Of a stretch of DNA of 64,000 nt, positions 53,497 through 60,932 are shown piece after piece; position 1 is the first letter of the stretch, and each line of letters opens with the position of its first letter. This stretch comes from DATMER01 sp035556715 (GTDB lineage: Bacteria > Acidobacteriota > Thermoanaerobaculia > Multivoradales > UBA5704). The notes beneath the pieces are model-generated. The model saw nothing but the letters and a program-made list of their open reading frames with translations. It did no database searches and was not told where the DNA came from. The DNA lies in contig DATMER010000077.1 of the NCBI GenBank assembly GCA_035556715.1, positions 4,225 through 68,224 on the forward strand, read 5' to 3'. A program made the translations under genes and the position numbers.

Positions 53497-54459
53497 GTTT
53501 TCACATTGTTTCACCCCAGGGTCTATACCGAACCGAGGCTCAATCGGCCATCCGATCGCCTCGCCAGTAAACTTGCGCTGTCGTACAATCCGCTCTTCGG
53601 CTAGCCGCACATAGAAGTCGGCGTCGCCAGGTTTGGGTAGATAAGCGACATAGCGGCCGATCTGCACAGCCAGGGACTGTAACCATTCCGGCTCACTTAT
53701 GCTAATGATTCGTCGTTCTGACCACAAGTGCTCCCCGGGAAGAACGCCAAGAAAACGTGGTATGTGTTCCACGTCAGGCTCTTTAATTTGCTTCCGAACG
53801 ATTGCGAGACCGGGCTGAAATATGTAATGGTAACCACCAACTGCGAACAGAGCGAGGTAGGCGTGTCTAAGCCAGGTGACCCTTGCCCGACGGGGAGAGT
53901 GACGGTCGTTACTGAAAGTAATGGTGATATCAGAGCTTTTGACATTCCCGCTAGCAAGCGCCGCACGAAAAGCCTTCACTTCTATCGGGTTGTTAGCGTT
54001 CTTACTATCTGGCGGCAGAACTATCTCAGGTATATCGTCCCTTTTCTTTAAGATAGCTGAGACTCGGCATCTGCCCAGCGTGACTTGGACGCGAGCATGC
54101 TCGGTGGCTCCGCGCAGCATATCAATTGGGTTCTCTCGCCAACGGGCGTGGGCATCAAGTTGAGAGCCGGCGAGGTTGTTGCAGGGCTTGCAGGTCAACA
54201 CAAGTTGTCGGCCACCAAACGATTTGGGAGGAACGTGTTCTGCTGTAAGGGCGCCATTCTGAACCGCAGCGCGCGAGAACAAACGGACGCTGTATAGGTT
54301 AGTGGACTCAAGCTCTGCACATTCCGGACATGCGTAGAGTGGGGGAGTCTCGGGTCCAAGGAGATCGGGGGCTTTAGGGAATTCCCGCGATAAGGCGGCG
54401 GCCCCCAAGTCAAACCAACGCAGTTTTGTCGCGAGTGAAATTCTCACGGCTGATGGCAT
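53491..54459 (-). CDS. HNH-endonuclease-like protein
   Basis: 322 aa from ATG 54459. Residues ~42-100 contain CPECAELES, then LTAEHVPPKSFGG and LTCKPCNNLAGSQLD: an HNH layout with two zinc-binding Cys pairs, the EH catalytic pair and NN. The C-terminal two thirds are a larger domain with WLRHAYLALFAVGGYHYIF that I do not recognise. HNH-fused cassette proteins are often defence or modification-dependent nucleases. Longer frames upstream run through the attC and are not used. Confidence 0.7.
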   Translation of the reverse strand: MPSAVRISLATKLRWFDLGAAALSREFPKAPDLLGPETPPLYACPECAELESTNLYSVRLFSRAAVQNGALTAEHVPPKSFGGRQLVLTCKPCNNLAGSQLDAHARWRENPIDMLRGATEHARVQVTLGRCRVSAILKKRDDIPEIVLPPDSKNANNPIEVKAFRAALASGNVKSSDITITFSNDRHSPRRARVTWLRHAYLALFAVGGYHYIFQPGLAIVRKQIKEPDVEHIPRFLGVLPGEHLWSERRIISISEPEWLQSLAVQIGRYVAYLPKPGDADFYVRLAEERIVRQRKFTGEAIGWPIEPRFGIDPGVKQCENG

Positions 54460-54467
54460 CCCATATC

Positions 54468-54527
54468 GGCTAACGATTTGGAAGCTCACAGGCGGCGTCA
54501 GCCGTCCTGTGCAGCGCATGGTTGGCG
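54468..54527 (-). other. attC-like site with extended conserved 3' module
   Basis: GGCTAAC and GTTGGCG heptamers enclose GCTCACAGGCGGC / GCCGTCCTGTGCAGC. The next ~80 bases (54528-54607) are shared with the site at 56115-56183. Confidence 0.75.
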
Positions 54528-54856
54528 GAACACAAGGTTTCCTACTCGCGTATATGGCTATGGCTCCACCGCGCTGCCTTTGTTTATTGTACAACGGAAC
54601 TGCCGGCTGGTAACAGGAGACCCCGATCCAGCGACCGTCTCCTCTGGGCACCAAGGCCTCAGCCTGGCTCCACGAGGCTCTCGACTCCTCCGCCTGTGCG
54701 CAGACCGTGCAGTTTGGCCGCAGCGAAGCGGAGGCCAAGCTGCATCGTTTTGGATTGGATCCGGGAACGACTCCAGCGAGTTGCGAAGCAATTCGCGGGC
54801 CCGACCAGGAGAGTTTGGGACTCGCGCTGCCTCTCGACTACGGTCGCTCCAGAGTC
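54528..54856. repeat. Gene-free cassette 3' region with a duplicated ~80-base segment
   Basis: From 54532 to about 54607 the sequence (starting AAGGTTTCCT and including TATATGGCTATGGCTCCAC) is nearly the same as 56188-56260. The remainder up to 54856 shows no convincing gene. It is the 3' flank of the membrane-protein gene at 54857-55300. Confidence 0.7.
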
Positions 54857-55300
54857 TCACCGCGGGTGCGGCTCTGTCTTCGCAGGGGCCGAAGGCCCGA
54901 AGCGTTTACTCACTTCCCCGCCGAACTGTCGCAGCCGTTGTGCTCGACTGACGACGCGCAGGCCTTTCACCCACACGCCGATAAAGATGATCGCAGCGGC
55001 TGCGATTGGCCAGCGAAGCCAATTGAACCCGAACCACCAATATACTCCGAGAAGAATCCAGCATAATAGAAACACCCTTACCAGCCAAGCTATCGCATAC
55101 TTCGTAGGCAGATCATTCGCGATGCTGGAGATGTCGACCGCAGCCTCTAGCGTTTCGCCACGAATGACTCTTGTGTGCGTGGTTCGAAGGCCGATGTGGC
55201 CGATGAACGCCATCGGAATAACCGCACCCGGTAGTATGAGGAGACCTGCCGCCCACCCGATCCCTAGAATTAGGGTCAACCACGAAGAGTTCCAGTCCAT
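54857..55300 (-). CDS. Membrane protein, unknown (cassette cargo)
   Basis: 147 aa from ATG 55300 with GGAGGAGGGGC upstream. Four hydrophobic segments: LTLILGIGWAAGLLILPGA, VIPMAFIGHIG, WLVRVFLLCWILLGVYWWF and WPIAAAAIIFIGVWV. The loop between segments 2 and 3 has RTTHTRVIRGETLEAAVD. Family unknown. Lies between attC sites. Confidence 0.65.
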   Translation of the reverse strand: MDWNSSWLTLILGIGWAAGLLILPGAVIPMAFIGHIGLRTTHTRVIRGETLEAAVDISSIANDLPTKYAIAWLVRVFLLCWILLGVYWWFGFNWLRWPIAAAAIIFIGVWVKGLRVVSRAQRLRQFGGEVSKRFGPSAPAKTEPHPR

Positions 55301-55345
55301 GCCCCTCCTCCACATGCGATACGGGGAAGCGTTCTGACGCCTGAC

Positions 55346-55422
55346 GGCCAACGCCTTAGAAGGTGAGCGCGCGGGAACCGCGCTGTTTGCGGTTTCCGTC
55401 CGCTCGACCGCCGGGGTTGGGC
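55346..55422 (-). other. attC-like site (after the DUF4145-like gene)
   Basis: GGCCAAC and GTTGGGC heptamers; arms GGTGAGCGCGCGGGAACCGC / GCGGTTTCCGTCCGCTCGAC with bulges. Related to the site at 56986-57058. Confidence 0.8.
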
Positions 55423-55436
55423 GCTATCCCTTCGAA

Positions 55437-56093
55437 TTACTTGGTTCCCCTCTTCCGTGGAGGTGTGGCCTCTCGGACTGTGTCCGCGCGTTTTTCAAGA
55501 ACAAACGCTGTTTCGATAAGGTTCTCAACAATGTCCATGACGTTTTCAAGCTGATGACGCGTAGGAGCGAAGCCCCGATGTGCTACAGCACTGCCAGCGT
55601 CCAGAGCAGCAGCTAAAAACTCTCTATTCTTTCTACCAACAAACCCTCCTTCCTCAAGTGCTTTGAGCTTCTGCTCAAAGTTTCCTATATCCCCGACCTT
55701 TTCTACCAGTACGAGGTCTAGGATTGTACGAGCACCCATAGTAGCTAGTAGGGGGCTATCAGCCTGTAGTGCTTTATAGACCTCCTCCAAAACTTTTCGG
55801 ATTTTGTCGGGCACCCCAATCCCTATTATCCGGCTCCAGCGTGGCATCGGGCGTGCGATAGGGGGAGGGTAAAACTCAATGGTCGCTTCATCGAATGCCT
55901 CATGGGTGTAAGTTCTGCGCACCACCAGATGCTCGCAACCCAGGCATTCCAGAATCTCGACAGTTTCCTGTTCCTCAAACGCCGGTCCTTCTTCTGCAAC
56001 TACATCCAAGCCCGACTTACTGTGGGAGGCACGAATCCCATGCTTGGTCATGCGACCGCATTGGTTGCAGTGAACCCGTACGCTCTCGCTCAT
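55437..56093 (-). CDS. DUF4145-like protein with N-terminal zinc ribbon
   Basis: 218 aa from ATG 56093. The N-terminus has VHCNQCGRMTKH and ILECLGCEHLVV, a four-cysteine ribbon. The C-terminal half VPDKIRKVLEEVYKALQADSPLLATMGARTILD followed by GNFEQKLKALEEGGFVG and AGSAVAHRGFAP is the DUF4145 layout, a domain often seen in defence or restriction-linked proteins. Function unknown. Lies between attC sites in the array. Confidence 0.65.
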   Translation of the reverse strand: MSESVRVHCNQCGRMTKHGIRASHSKSGLDVVAEEGPAFEEQETVEILECLGCEHLVVRRTYTHEAFDEATIEFYPPPIARPMPRWSRIIGIGVPDKIRKVLEEVYKALQADSPLLATMGARTILDLVLVEKVGDIGNFEQKLKALEEGGFVGRKNREFLAAALDAGSAVAHRGFAPTRHQLENVMDIVENLIETAFVLEKRADTVREATPPRKRGTK

Positions 56094-56114
56094 TATTGCG
56101 TGCCTATTCCTTAC

Positions 56115-56183
56115 GCCTAACGATTGGGAGCTCACCGGCGGATGGGCGCGAGCCCAGCCGTCCGGTGCAGCGCCTGGTTGGCC
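56115..56183 (-). other. attC-like site with extended conserved 3' module
   Basis: GCCTAAC and GTTGGCC heptamers around CTCACCGGCGGATGGGC / GCCCAGCCGTCCGGTGCAG arms. Bases 56184-56260 match 54528-54607. Confidence 0.82.
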
Positions 56184-56298
56184 GAACCAAGGTTTCCTGC
56201 TCGCGTATATGGCTATGGCTCCACTACGCTGCCTTCTTTATTGTACAGCGGATCTGCCGGGTGGCGATAGAAGACCCCCGAGTCCTTGAATGTGAGAA

Positions 56299-56955
56299 TC
56301 ACAGTCCTGCAAGTTCTTCGACCACCCGGCGAACCTGTGGAACCGCTTGCTCCAAGAGGAGCAGGACGAGGACCCCAGACCCGTCAAACTCCAGTCCCGT
56401 CCAGACGTCCGCCGCCGCATGAAATGGATGCCCAGGACCACCCCCAAGCGGAATCCTCTTCAGATCGATCTCCACGGTTCCTCCCTGCGGTACCGTGCCG
56501 GAGATGACGACGGCGGTGTACTGCTTCACAACCTGCGGAGTCAATCTCAGGTGTTTGTTCTCGTTGGTAAGTTCCGCAAGGGTTGAAAGCCAGTCTCCCG
56601 TATTGCCGAAGTGCTGGTACGTCTCTAGACGATCGACAATGTCCGGCCTTGACGCCAAGAGCCCAGGAATGGAGCGCTCGACGGTCTTGCGGAACGTCCT
56701 CTTATCACTGTCGTGTCGTGCGTACGGGAAGTAGATTTTGGGAGTGCGGCTTTGTGGCCGCCCATACGCGCTGAACAATGCAACGGCACAGTAGTCGAGG
56801 GCTGACCGTAGGTTCTCCATCAGGTTCTTTACGTCTATGAGGAACGCCGGCGGGATGAGCCGCTCGGTCAGGCAATGCGCGTGCATCTCTCGCAGCCTAA
56901 CGAGCTCTTTCTCACAATGCTCGACGAGATGCCAAGCGTCTTCAAACTGAGTCAT
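56299..56955 (-). CDS. Unknown cassette protein
   Basis: 218 aa from ATG 56955 (TTG 56961 would add two residues). The N-terminal ~70 residues are helical (WHLVEHCEKELVRLREM and VKNLMENLRSALDYCAVALF), followed by an alpha/beta part with YARHDSDKRTFRKTVERSIPGL and a conserved-looking LAELTNENKHLRL. No membrane segment. This layout resembles hypothetical proteins with an N-terminal helical bundle; I do not recognise a family. Own attC 115 bases after the stop. Confidence 0.6.
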   Translation of the reverse strand: MTQFEDAWHLVEHCEKELVRLREMHAHCLTERLIPPAFLIDVKNLMENLRSALDYCAVALFSAYGRPQSRTPKIYFPYARHDSDKRTFRKTVERSIPGLLASRPDIVDRLETYQHFGNTGDWLSTLAELTNENKHLRLTPQVVKQYTAVVISGTVPQGGTVEIDLKRIPLGGGPGHPFHAAADVWTGLEFDGSGVLVLLLLEQAVPQVRRVVEELAGL

Positions 56956-56985
56956 CGCCAACCAAGCATAGCTGAGATCTCAAAC

Positions 56986-57058
56986 GGCCAACGCTGACAA
57001 GGTGAGCGGCGGGACCGCGCTTTTTTGCGGTTCCGTCCGCTCGACTGCTGGGTTGGCC
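56986..57058 (-). other. attC-like site (after the small secreted protein)
   Basis: GGCCAAC and GTTGGCC heptamers (exact complements) around GGTGAGCGGCGGGACCGC / GCGGTTCCGTCCGCTCGAC. Paired with the related site at 55346-55422. Confidence 0.85.
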
Positions 57059-57152
57059 GCTGACAGCCGATATGTTTCGGTATGTGTATTCAGTCTTCTC
57101 CTCTTCAACGGCTGCGCCAATTTACCCCAGAGGCTTCCACAAGACCAAGCAC

Positions 57153-57485
57153 TCATGGGTACTGGACTGCAAGCCTCCCATTTACATCCGTCTCGAACAC
57201 ATCGCCGTCGCAGCCGTTGCCGACGAAGGCCTTCAAGCCCGCGGTGTTGTGCTCAAAAATGAAAAAGGCGGCCCGGTGAAGAGTGCCTTCCGCGTCCTTA
57301 AACACGAGTTGTGCAGTGGGATGGTTATGGCCCGTCGGATCTGTTGCTGGCTCGAAGTAGAGATTGTTTGAGCGGAAGATTGGTGCCTCCGCTACGGCTT
57401 TGCTTGTGCTGAGTCCGCCGAGGTAGCCGACGAGAAGACCCAAGGTCAGAACAAAGATCCAGGTTGCAAGTTTAGAACGCTTCAT
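57153..57485 (-). CDS. Small secreted protein, unknown (cassette cargo)
   Basis: 110 aa from ATG 57485, AAAGGAGAATCC upstream. Signal anchor or signal peptide at 7-32 (TWIFVLTLGLLVGYLGGLS). The mature part has FRSNNLYFEPATDPTGHNHP and HRAAFFIFEHNTAGLKAF; no cysteine pair for a disulfide. Family not recognised. The attC lies ~95 bases past the stop. Confidence 0.65.
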   Translation of the reverse strand: MKRSKLATWIFVLTLGLLVGYLGGLSTSKAVAEAPIFRSNNLYFEPATDPTGHNHPTAQLVFKDAEGTLHRAAFFIFEHNTAGLKAFVGNGCDGDVFETDVNGRLAVQYP

Positions 57486-57535
57486 GGATTCTCCTTTGCC
57501 CGTTTGGGCTGTAAACTGATGACCGATTGCGTGAC

Positions 57536-57660
57536 GGCCAACGTTTCGCGGCTAAGCGGCGCCCATTCGCCTACCACCGCCGATGCTCGGAACCACAACA
57601 GCTCGCAACCCACAACCATTGATGCGAACTCAGGCGTCCGCTTGAGCCGCAGGGTTGTAC
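57536..57660 (-). other. Long attC site (124-125 bases) of non-coding cassette copy 1
   Basis: Outer heptamers GGCCAAC and GTTGTAC; arms GCGGCTAAGCGGCGCC and GGCGTCCGCTTGAGCCGC pair over 16 bases with two extrahelical bases (T, G) in the arm next to the cassette body. Variable loop about 60 bases. Confidence 0.85.
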
Positions 57661-58349
57661 GCCGGCGCCCCTCGGCCTTGAGACGGCGACTGCTCGCCTA
57701 CCACCGCTGCTCCGGACCGCGGGCTCGCAGGCCCAACTGCTCCTCGAAGGAGCCAAAGCTGCCCAACCACGATCTGTGATCGAAGCCACGACGGCTCCTC
57801 CGCCCCGGAGTGCCACCGCGTTACCGACAGCAGAGGTGGAGAGCGGATCCGGTTTCTTGGGCGAAACAGAGGTTCCGGAGCCCGAGAGCTCGCCACCTCG
57901 ACTGCCTACCAACTACGACGGCCTATTTTACCACTGAACCAAACGAGTGAAGCCCACACAGATGGGGGCTCGGAGCCACGACCTTAACAGGCAGCTATCG
58001 TAGACGGAACTGCTTGCAGGAGAGAAGGCTCCGCGGGAGCGAGCTGACTCTTCCGGAGAGCGACAGCGGAGGCCCTGGAGAAAAAGCCGAGCTACCATAG
58101 CCATATCTCGAAGGATTGCTCGCCGACCACAGGCGGTGTTCGGAGGGACCCCTGCCGCGAGCACCACAAGAAAGAACGGCCTCGGGGCGGCACCTGCTGA
58201 GCTACCAGGAGAGTTGGAAGGAGGACTCGGCCGAACTACTACGAAGGTACCTTGGCGGATGCTCGCTACCGCGGGCTCACAGACCTGTTGACCACGGACA
58301 TCTACTCAACTCTTAACAAAAGAAAACCCGGGACGTACAACGCTGTGGG
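57661..58349 (-). repeat. ORF-less cassette body, copy 1
   Basis: Together with the attC this segment (57536-58341) matches 59058-59866 at roughly 90% identity. The body is bounded by the inverted ends GTTGTACGYC / GRCGTACAAC. Small indels between the copies are not multiples of three, so no frame is conserved. Several local hairpins are kept (e.g. CGATC-TGT-GATCG, GCTCCT-CGA-AGGAGC). No transposase or reverse transcriptase is present. Candidates: structured RNA, eroded mobile element, or decayed gene. Confidence 0.75.
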
Positions 58350-58406
58350 GCCTAACCGCGCGGCGCCGCGCCAGCGGTGCCGTCCGGTTGAGGCCCGGTG
58401 TTAGGT
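58350..58406 (-). other. attC-like site (after the 58401-59045 gene)
   Basis: GCCTAAC and GTTAGGT heptamers around CGCGCGGCGCCGC / GCGGTGCCGTCCGG arms; stop codon 58401 lies inside. Confidence 0.78.
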
Positions 58407-59045
58407 GGCGAACCACGGAGCGCGACCTCCCTTGTTAACGACATCCTGCTCATAAGCTAAAGGCCGTAAGTCGGTCATCAGCGCCATGTCGGGGTCACCG
58501 GAGTATTGATGCCGGCCGGGATCCATCATTATCAGAGACAACTCGTTCAGTACATGATCGATCGTTTTAGACGGTACATGAGCGGCTGCGAGGCGTACTA
58601 CACACTGCTCAAAAGAGTCCTTAATAGGACCGACCTCATGTACAACGGTATTTGCCTCGTCTCTTGTAATAGGGAAGGGCTGAATCGATGCCGCAAAGGC
58701 GGCGGCAGTTGCAATAGTGGCGCCTGCTTCAAACCACCGAAACTGTTCATCATGGCTAGGTAGAAGCGTAAGTCTCAGGCGTGCAATTGTCTGGGTCGGG
58801 TGTAGAGAGGCACTTTCAATTCCTGACCGCTCTAAGAAGTTGCTAACAGTGGCTCTATGTCGCTCCTCACTAAACGATACCAGTCTGATAAAGCAGAACC
58901 CACTTCGAAGTGCTTCTTCTCGAGAAGGAATTCGCTGCATGCGTCTGCGGTGGCGTTGGCGGAGTACCCAGGCGAGAGCACCCCCAAAGAATGCCAAAAG
59001 GGTGGCAATGGCAGCAAGAATATTAAGCTGTTCAGATGTAGACAT
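58401..59045 (-). CDS. Membrane-anchored cassette protein, unknown
   Basis: 214 aa. One N-terminal membrane helix (LNILAAIATLLAFFGGALAWVL) followed by a basic stretch RQRHRRRMQR, so the rest is probably cytoplasmic. The soluble part shows a possible beta-alpha arrangement with LRLTLLPSHDEQFRWFEAGA and helical ITRDEANTVVHEVGPIKDSFEQCV. The second hydrophobic stretch GATIATAAAFAASIQ may be membrane-associated. No known family. It lies between the two non-coding repeat cassettes. Confidence 0.65.
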   Translation of the reverse strand: MSTSEQLNILAAIATLLAFFGGALAWVLRQRHRRRMQRIPSREEALRSGFCFIRLVSFSEERHRATVSNFLERSGIESASLHPTQTIARLRLTLLPSHDEQFRWFEAGATIATAAAFAASIQPFPITRDEANTVVHEVGPIKDSFEQCVVRLAAAHVPSKTIDHVLNELSLIMMDPGRHQYSGDPDMALMTDLRPLAYEQDVVNKGGRAPWFAT

Positions 59046-59057
59046 AGCCTCTTGGCC

Positions 59058-59181
59058 ACCTAACGTTTAGCGGCTAAGCGGCGCCCATTTGCCTACCACC
59101 GCCGGTGCTCGGAACACAACAGCTCGCAACCCACAGCCGTTGATGCGAACTCAGGCGTCCGCTTGAGCCGCAGGGTTGTAC
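59058..59181 (-). other. Long attC site of non-coding cassette copy 2
   Basis: Outer heptamers ACCTAAC and GTTGTAC, inner arms the same as in copy 1 (GCGGCTAAGCGGCGCC / GGCGTCCGCTTGAGCCGC) with the same extrahelical bases. Confidence 0.85.
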
Positions 59182-59866
59182 GCCGGCGCCTCTTCGCCCT
59201 CGGGACGGCGACTGCTCAACGGCCACCGATGCTCCCGACCGCGGGCTCGCAGGCCCCAACTGCTCCTCGAAGGAGCCAAAGCTACCCGACCACGATCTGT
59301 GATCGAAGCCACGATGGCTCCTCCGGCCCCGGAGTGCCGCCGCGCTACCGACAGCAGAGGTGGAGAGCGGATCCGGTCTCGGGCGAAACAGAAGTTCCGG
59401 AGCCCGAGAGCTCGTCACCGCGACTGCCTACCAACTACGACGGCCTATTTTACCACTGAACCAAAAGGGTGAAGCCCACAAAGAGGTGGCTCGGTGCCAC
59501 GATCGCAACAAGCAGCTACCGTAGACCGAACTGCTTGCAGGAGAAGAGGCTCCGCGGGAGCGAGCTGACTCTTCCGGAGAGCGACAGCGGAGGCCCTGGA
59601 GGAAAAGCCCAGCTACCATAGCCATATCTCGAAGGGATTGCCCGCCGACCAAAGGCGATGTGCGGAGGGACCTCTGCCGCGAGCGCCACAAGAAAAGAAC
59701 GGCCTCGGGGCGGTACCTGCTGAGAGACCAAGAGAGATGGTGGGAAAGATCTCGGCTCAACTACTACGAAGGGACCTTGGCGGATGCTCGCTACCGCGGG
59801 CTCACAGAACTGTTGACCACGGACGCCTACTCAACTCTTAACAAAAGAAAACCCGGGACGTACAAC
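59182..59866 (-). repeat. ORF-less cassette body, copy 2
   Basis: Second copy of the element at 57661-58341, about 90% identical over its length, ending with the same GTACAAC heptamer at 59860-59866. Unlike copy 1 it is not followed by an attC on its right side, so it may be the last recognisable cassette or its upstream junction has been rearranged. Confidence 0.75.
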
Positions 59867-60332
59867 CTCAGAGTCGACGTGCGCCATCCCCGGGACTAGG
59901 ACATGTCCTCCGTGTCCTACACCGGATGCCGATCCCAACGGATGCCCGTCGCAAGGTTCGCATAACAATAGACTTAGCAAGTGTAATCCCCTGCTCGAAG
60001 AGTGTCAATCATGAGCAAGTAAACAGCCAAGCTTCCTCTCCCATCAGCAGCGCACAGGATGAGGATCGACTCCAGGACCACCATCGAAAACCTCCTCCAT
60101 GATCGGCAGTTGAGGGACGAGATGCATCCCAAAACCCGCCATAGGCATGCCCGAGAGAGAGTTTCTGGAGCCTTATCAGTCTCACCTGCTGGCATATGAG
60201 GTCCGAGCCATCTGGAGTTGGGAGGCAGGATTCCTCTGGAACGAAAGGGCTTGCCGCTAATCTTCCAGGCAGGCTTGGGGCTCCGATAACATGAAACGCT
60301 TCTGTCAGCCGGACAGGTCAGGAGGCTCAGGA
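59867..60332. other. Gene-free region right of the cassette array
   Basis: No convincing gene. It has a perfect 12-base palindrome AGGACATGTCCT at 59898-59909 and the 16-mer AGAGTCGACGTGCGCC (59870-59885) that recurs at 61095-61110. A short minus-strand frame around 59974-60195 has no support. Possibly remnants of a mobile element. Confidence 0.4.
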
Positions 60333-60932
60333 TCAGACGTCGAGCTCGCCCCGCAGATAGGCGGCCAACTGGGACTCATCGGCGAGCGGCACCACGAGAC
60401 CGGCGTTCCAGTCCGCTACCAGCAACTCCGCGGCGCGGGGCAGGGACCGGAGCACTTTGCACCACAGCCCGACCCGCTCGGCCGAGATGCCGTAGTGTGA
60501 CAGCCATCCCGGGCCGACGACTCCGCCCTCTCCAACACCTGCGAACAGCGCTTCCCCGTCGCCGAGGCCCCCCCAACCGAAGATGGACTGGCACGGCTCC
60601 CGGTACGAACCGTACCCGGTGAAAACCTGGGCGAACCGCGGGACCAACGGCTCCACTGCTGACCGCAATTCCTCCAGAGTGATGCCGAGCGAGGCCAACG
60701 GCAAAGGTGACTCCCCGCGTAGGTAGATATCCGTGAACCCGGCTCCGTCGCGGTGGGCGTCGGCGAGCTCCTCGATGTGGCCCATCTCGGCCAGGCAATG
60801 CGCTCGGGCGGCAATGGGCAATACCTCCACCTGGCAGTAGTCGTCCTCGTGGAAGAAGGCTGAATCCATTGGTGGCCGCTCCGCCTCCTTAGTACTGGCC
60901 ACCATAAATACGAACGCATTTGGATCGACCAT
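60333..60932 (-). CDS. Soluble protein of unknown function
   Basis: 199 aa (internal ATG codons at residues 10 and 22 are alternative starts). MDSAFFHEDDYCQVEVLPIAARAHCLAEMGHIEEL, then DGAGFTDIYLRG, LASLGITLEELRSAVEPLVPRF and FTGYGSYREPC can be seen as an ordered alpha/beta protein with no signal or membrane segment. It has four cysteines spread over the chain. The pattern reminds me of immunity-type proteins, but I cannot name a family. Confidence 0.55.
   Translation of the reverse strand: MVDPNAFVFMVASTKEAERPPMDSAFFHEDDYCQVEVLPIAARAHCLAEMGHIEELADAHRDGAGFTDIYLRGESPLPLASLGITLEELRSAVEPLVPRFAQVFTGYGSYREPCQSIFGWGGLGDGEALFAGVGEGGVVGPGWLSHYGISAERVGLWCKVLRSLPRAAELLVADWNAGLVVPLADESQLAAYLRGELDV

Larger units (their letters stand above)
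48757..59181 (-). mobile_element. Integron-type gene cassette array without integrase (CALIN-like)
   Basis: At least twelve attC-like sites, plus one weak site, alternate with minus-strand genes; all attC sites have the same orientation (bulged bases in the arm next to the gene's 3' end), and several stop codons (e.g. 49435, 52502, 53491, 58401) lie inside the attC. No integrase or attI is visible in the window. If one exists it should be to the right, as the cassettes read right to left. The sites differ in sequence, unlike Vibrio superintegrons, and the cargo is AT-richer than the core. Confidence 0.8.

Noticed and set aside
57571..57912. Protein-coding genes in the non-coding cassette copies (frames of 79-114 codons on the minus strand)
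   Set aside because: The frames are not conserved between the two copies because indels are not multiples of three, and the residues are low complexity.
57661..58341. Group IIC-attC intron
   Set aside because: Such introns do insert at attC, but there is no reverse transcriptase, the size is short, and I cannot see a domain V hairpin at the 3' end.
59898..59909. Palindrome AGGACATGTCCT as an operator
   Set aside because: A 12-base palindrome in an otherwise gene-free stretch with no promoter context is not enough to call a site.
59974..60195. Short minus-strand frame right of the cassette array
   Set aside because: No ribosome site, no recognisable domain and no conservation evidence; possibly a remnant.
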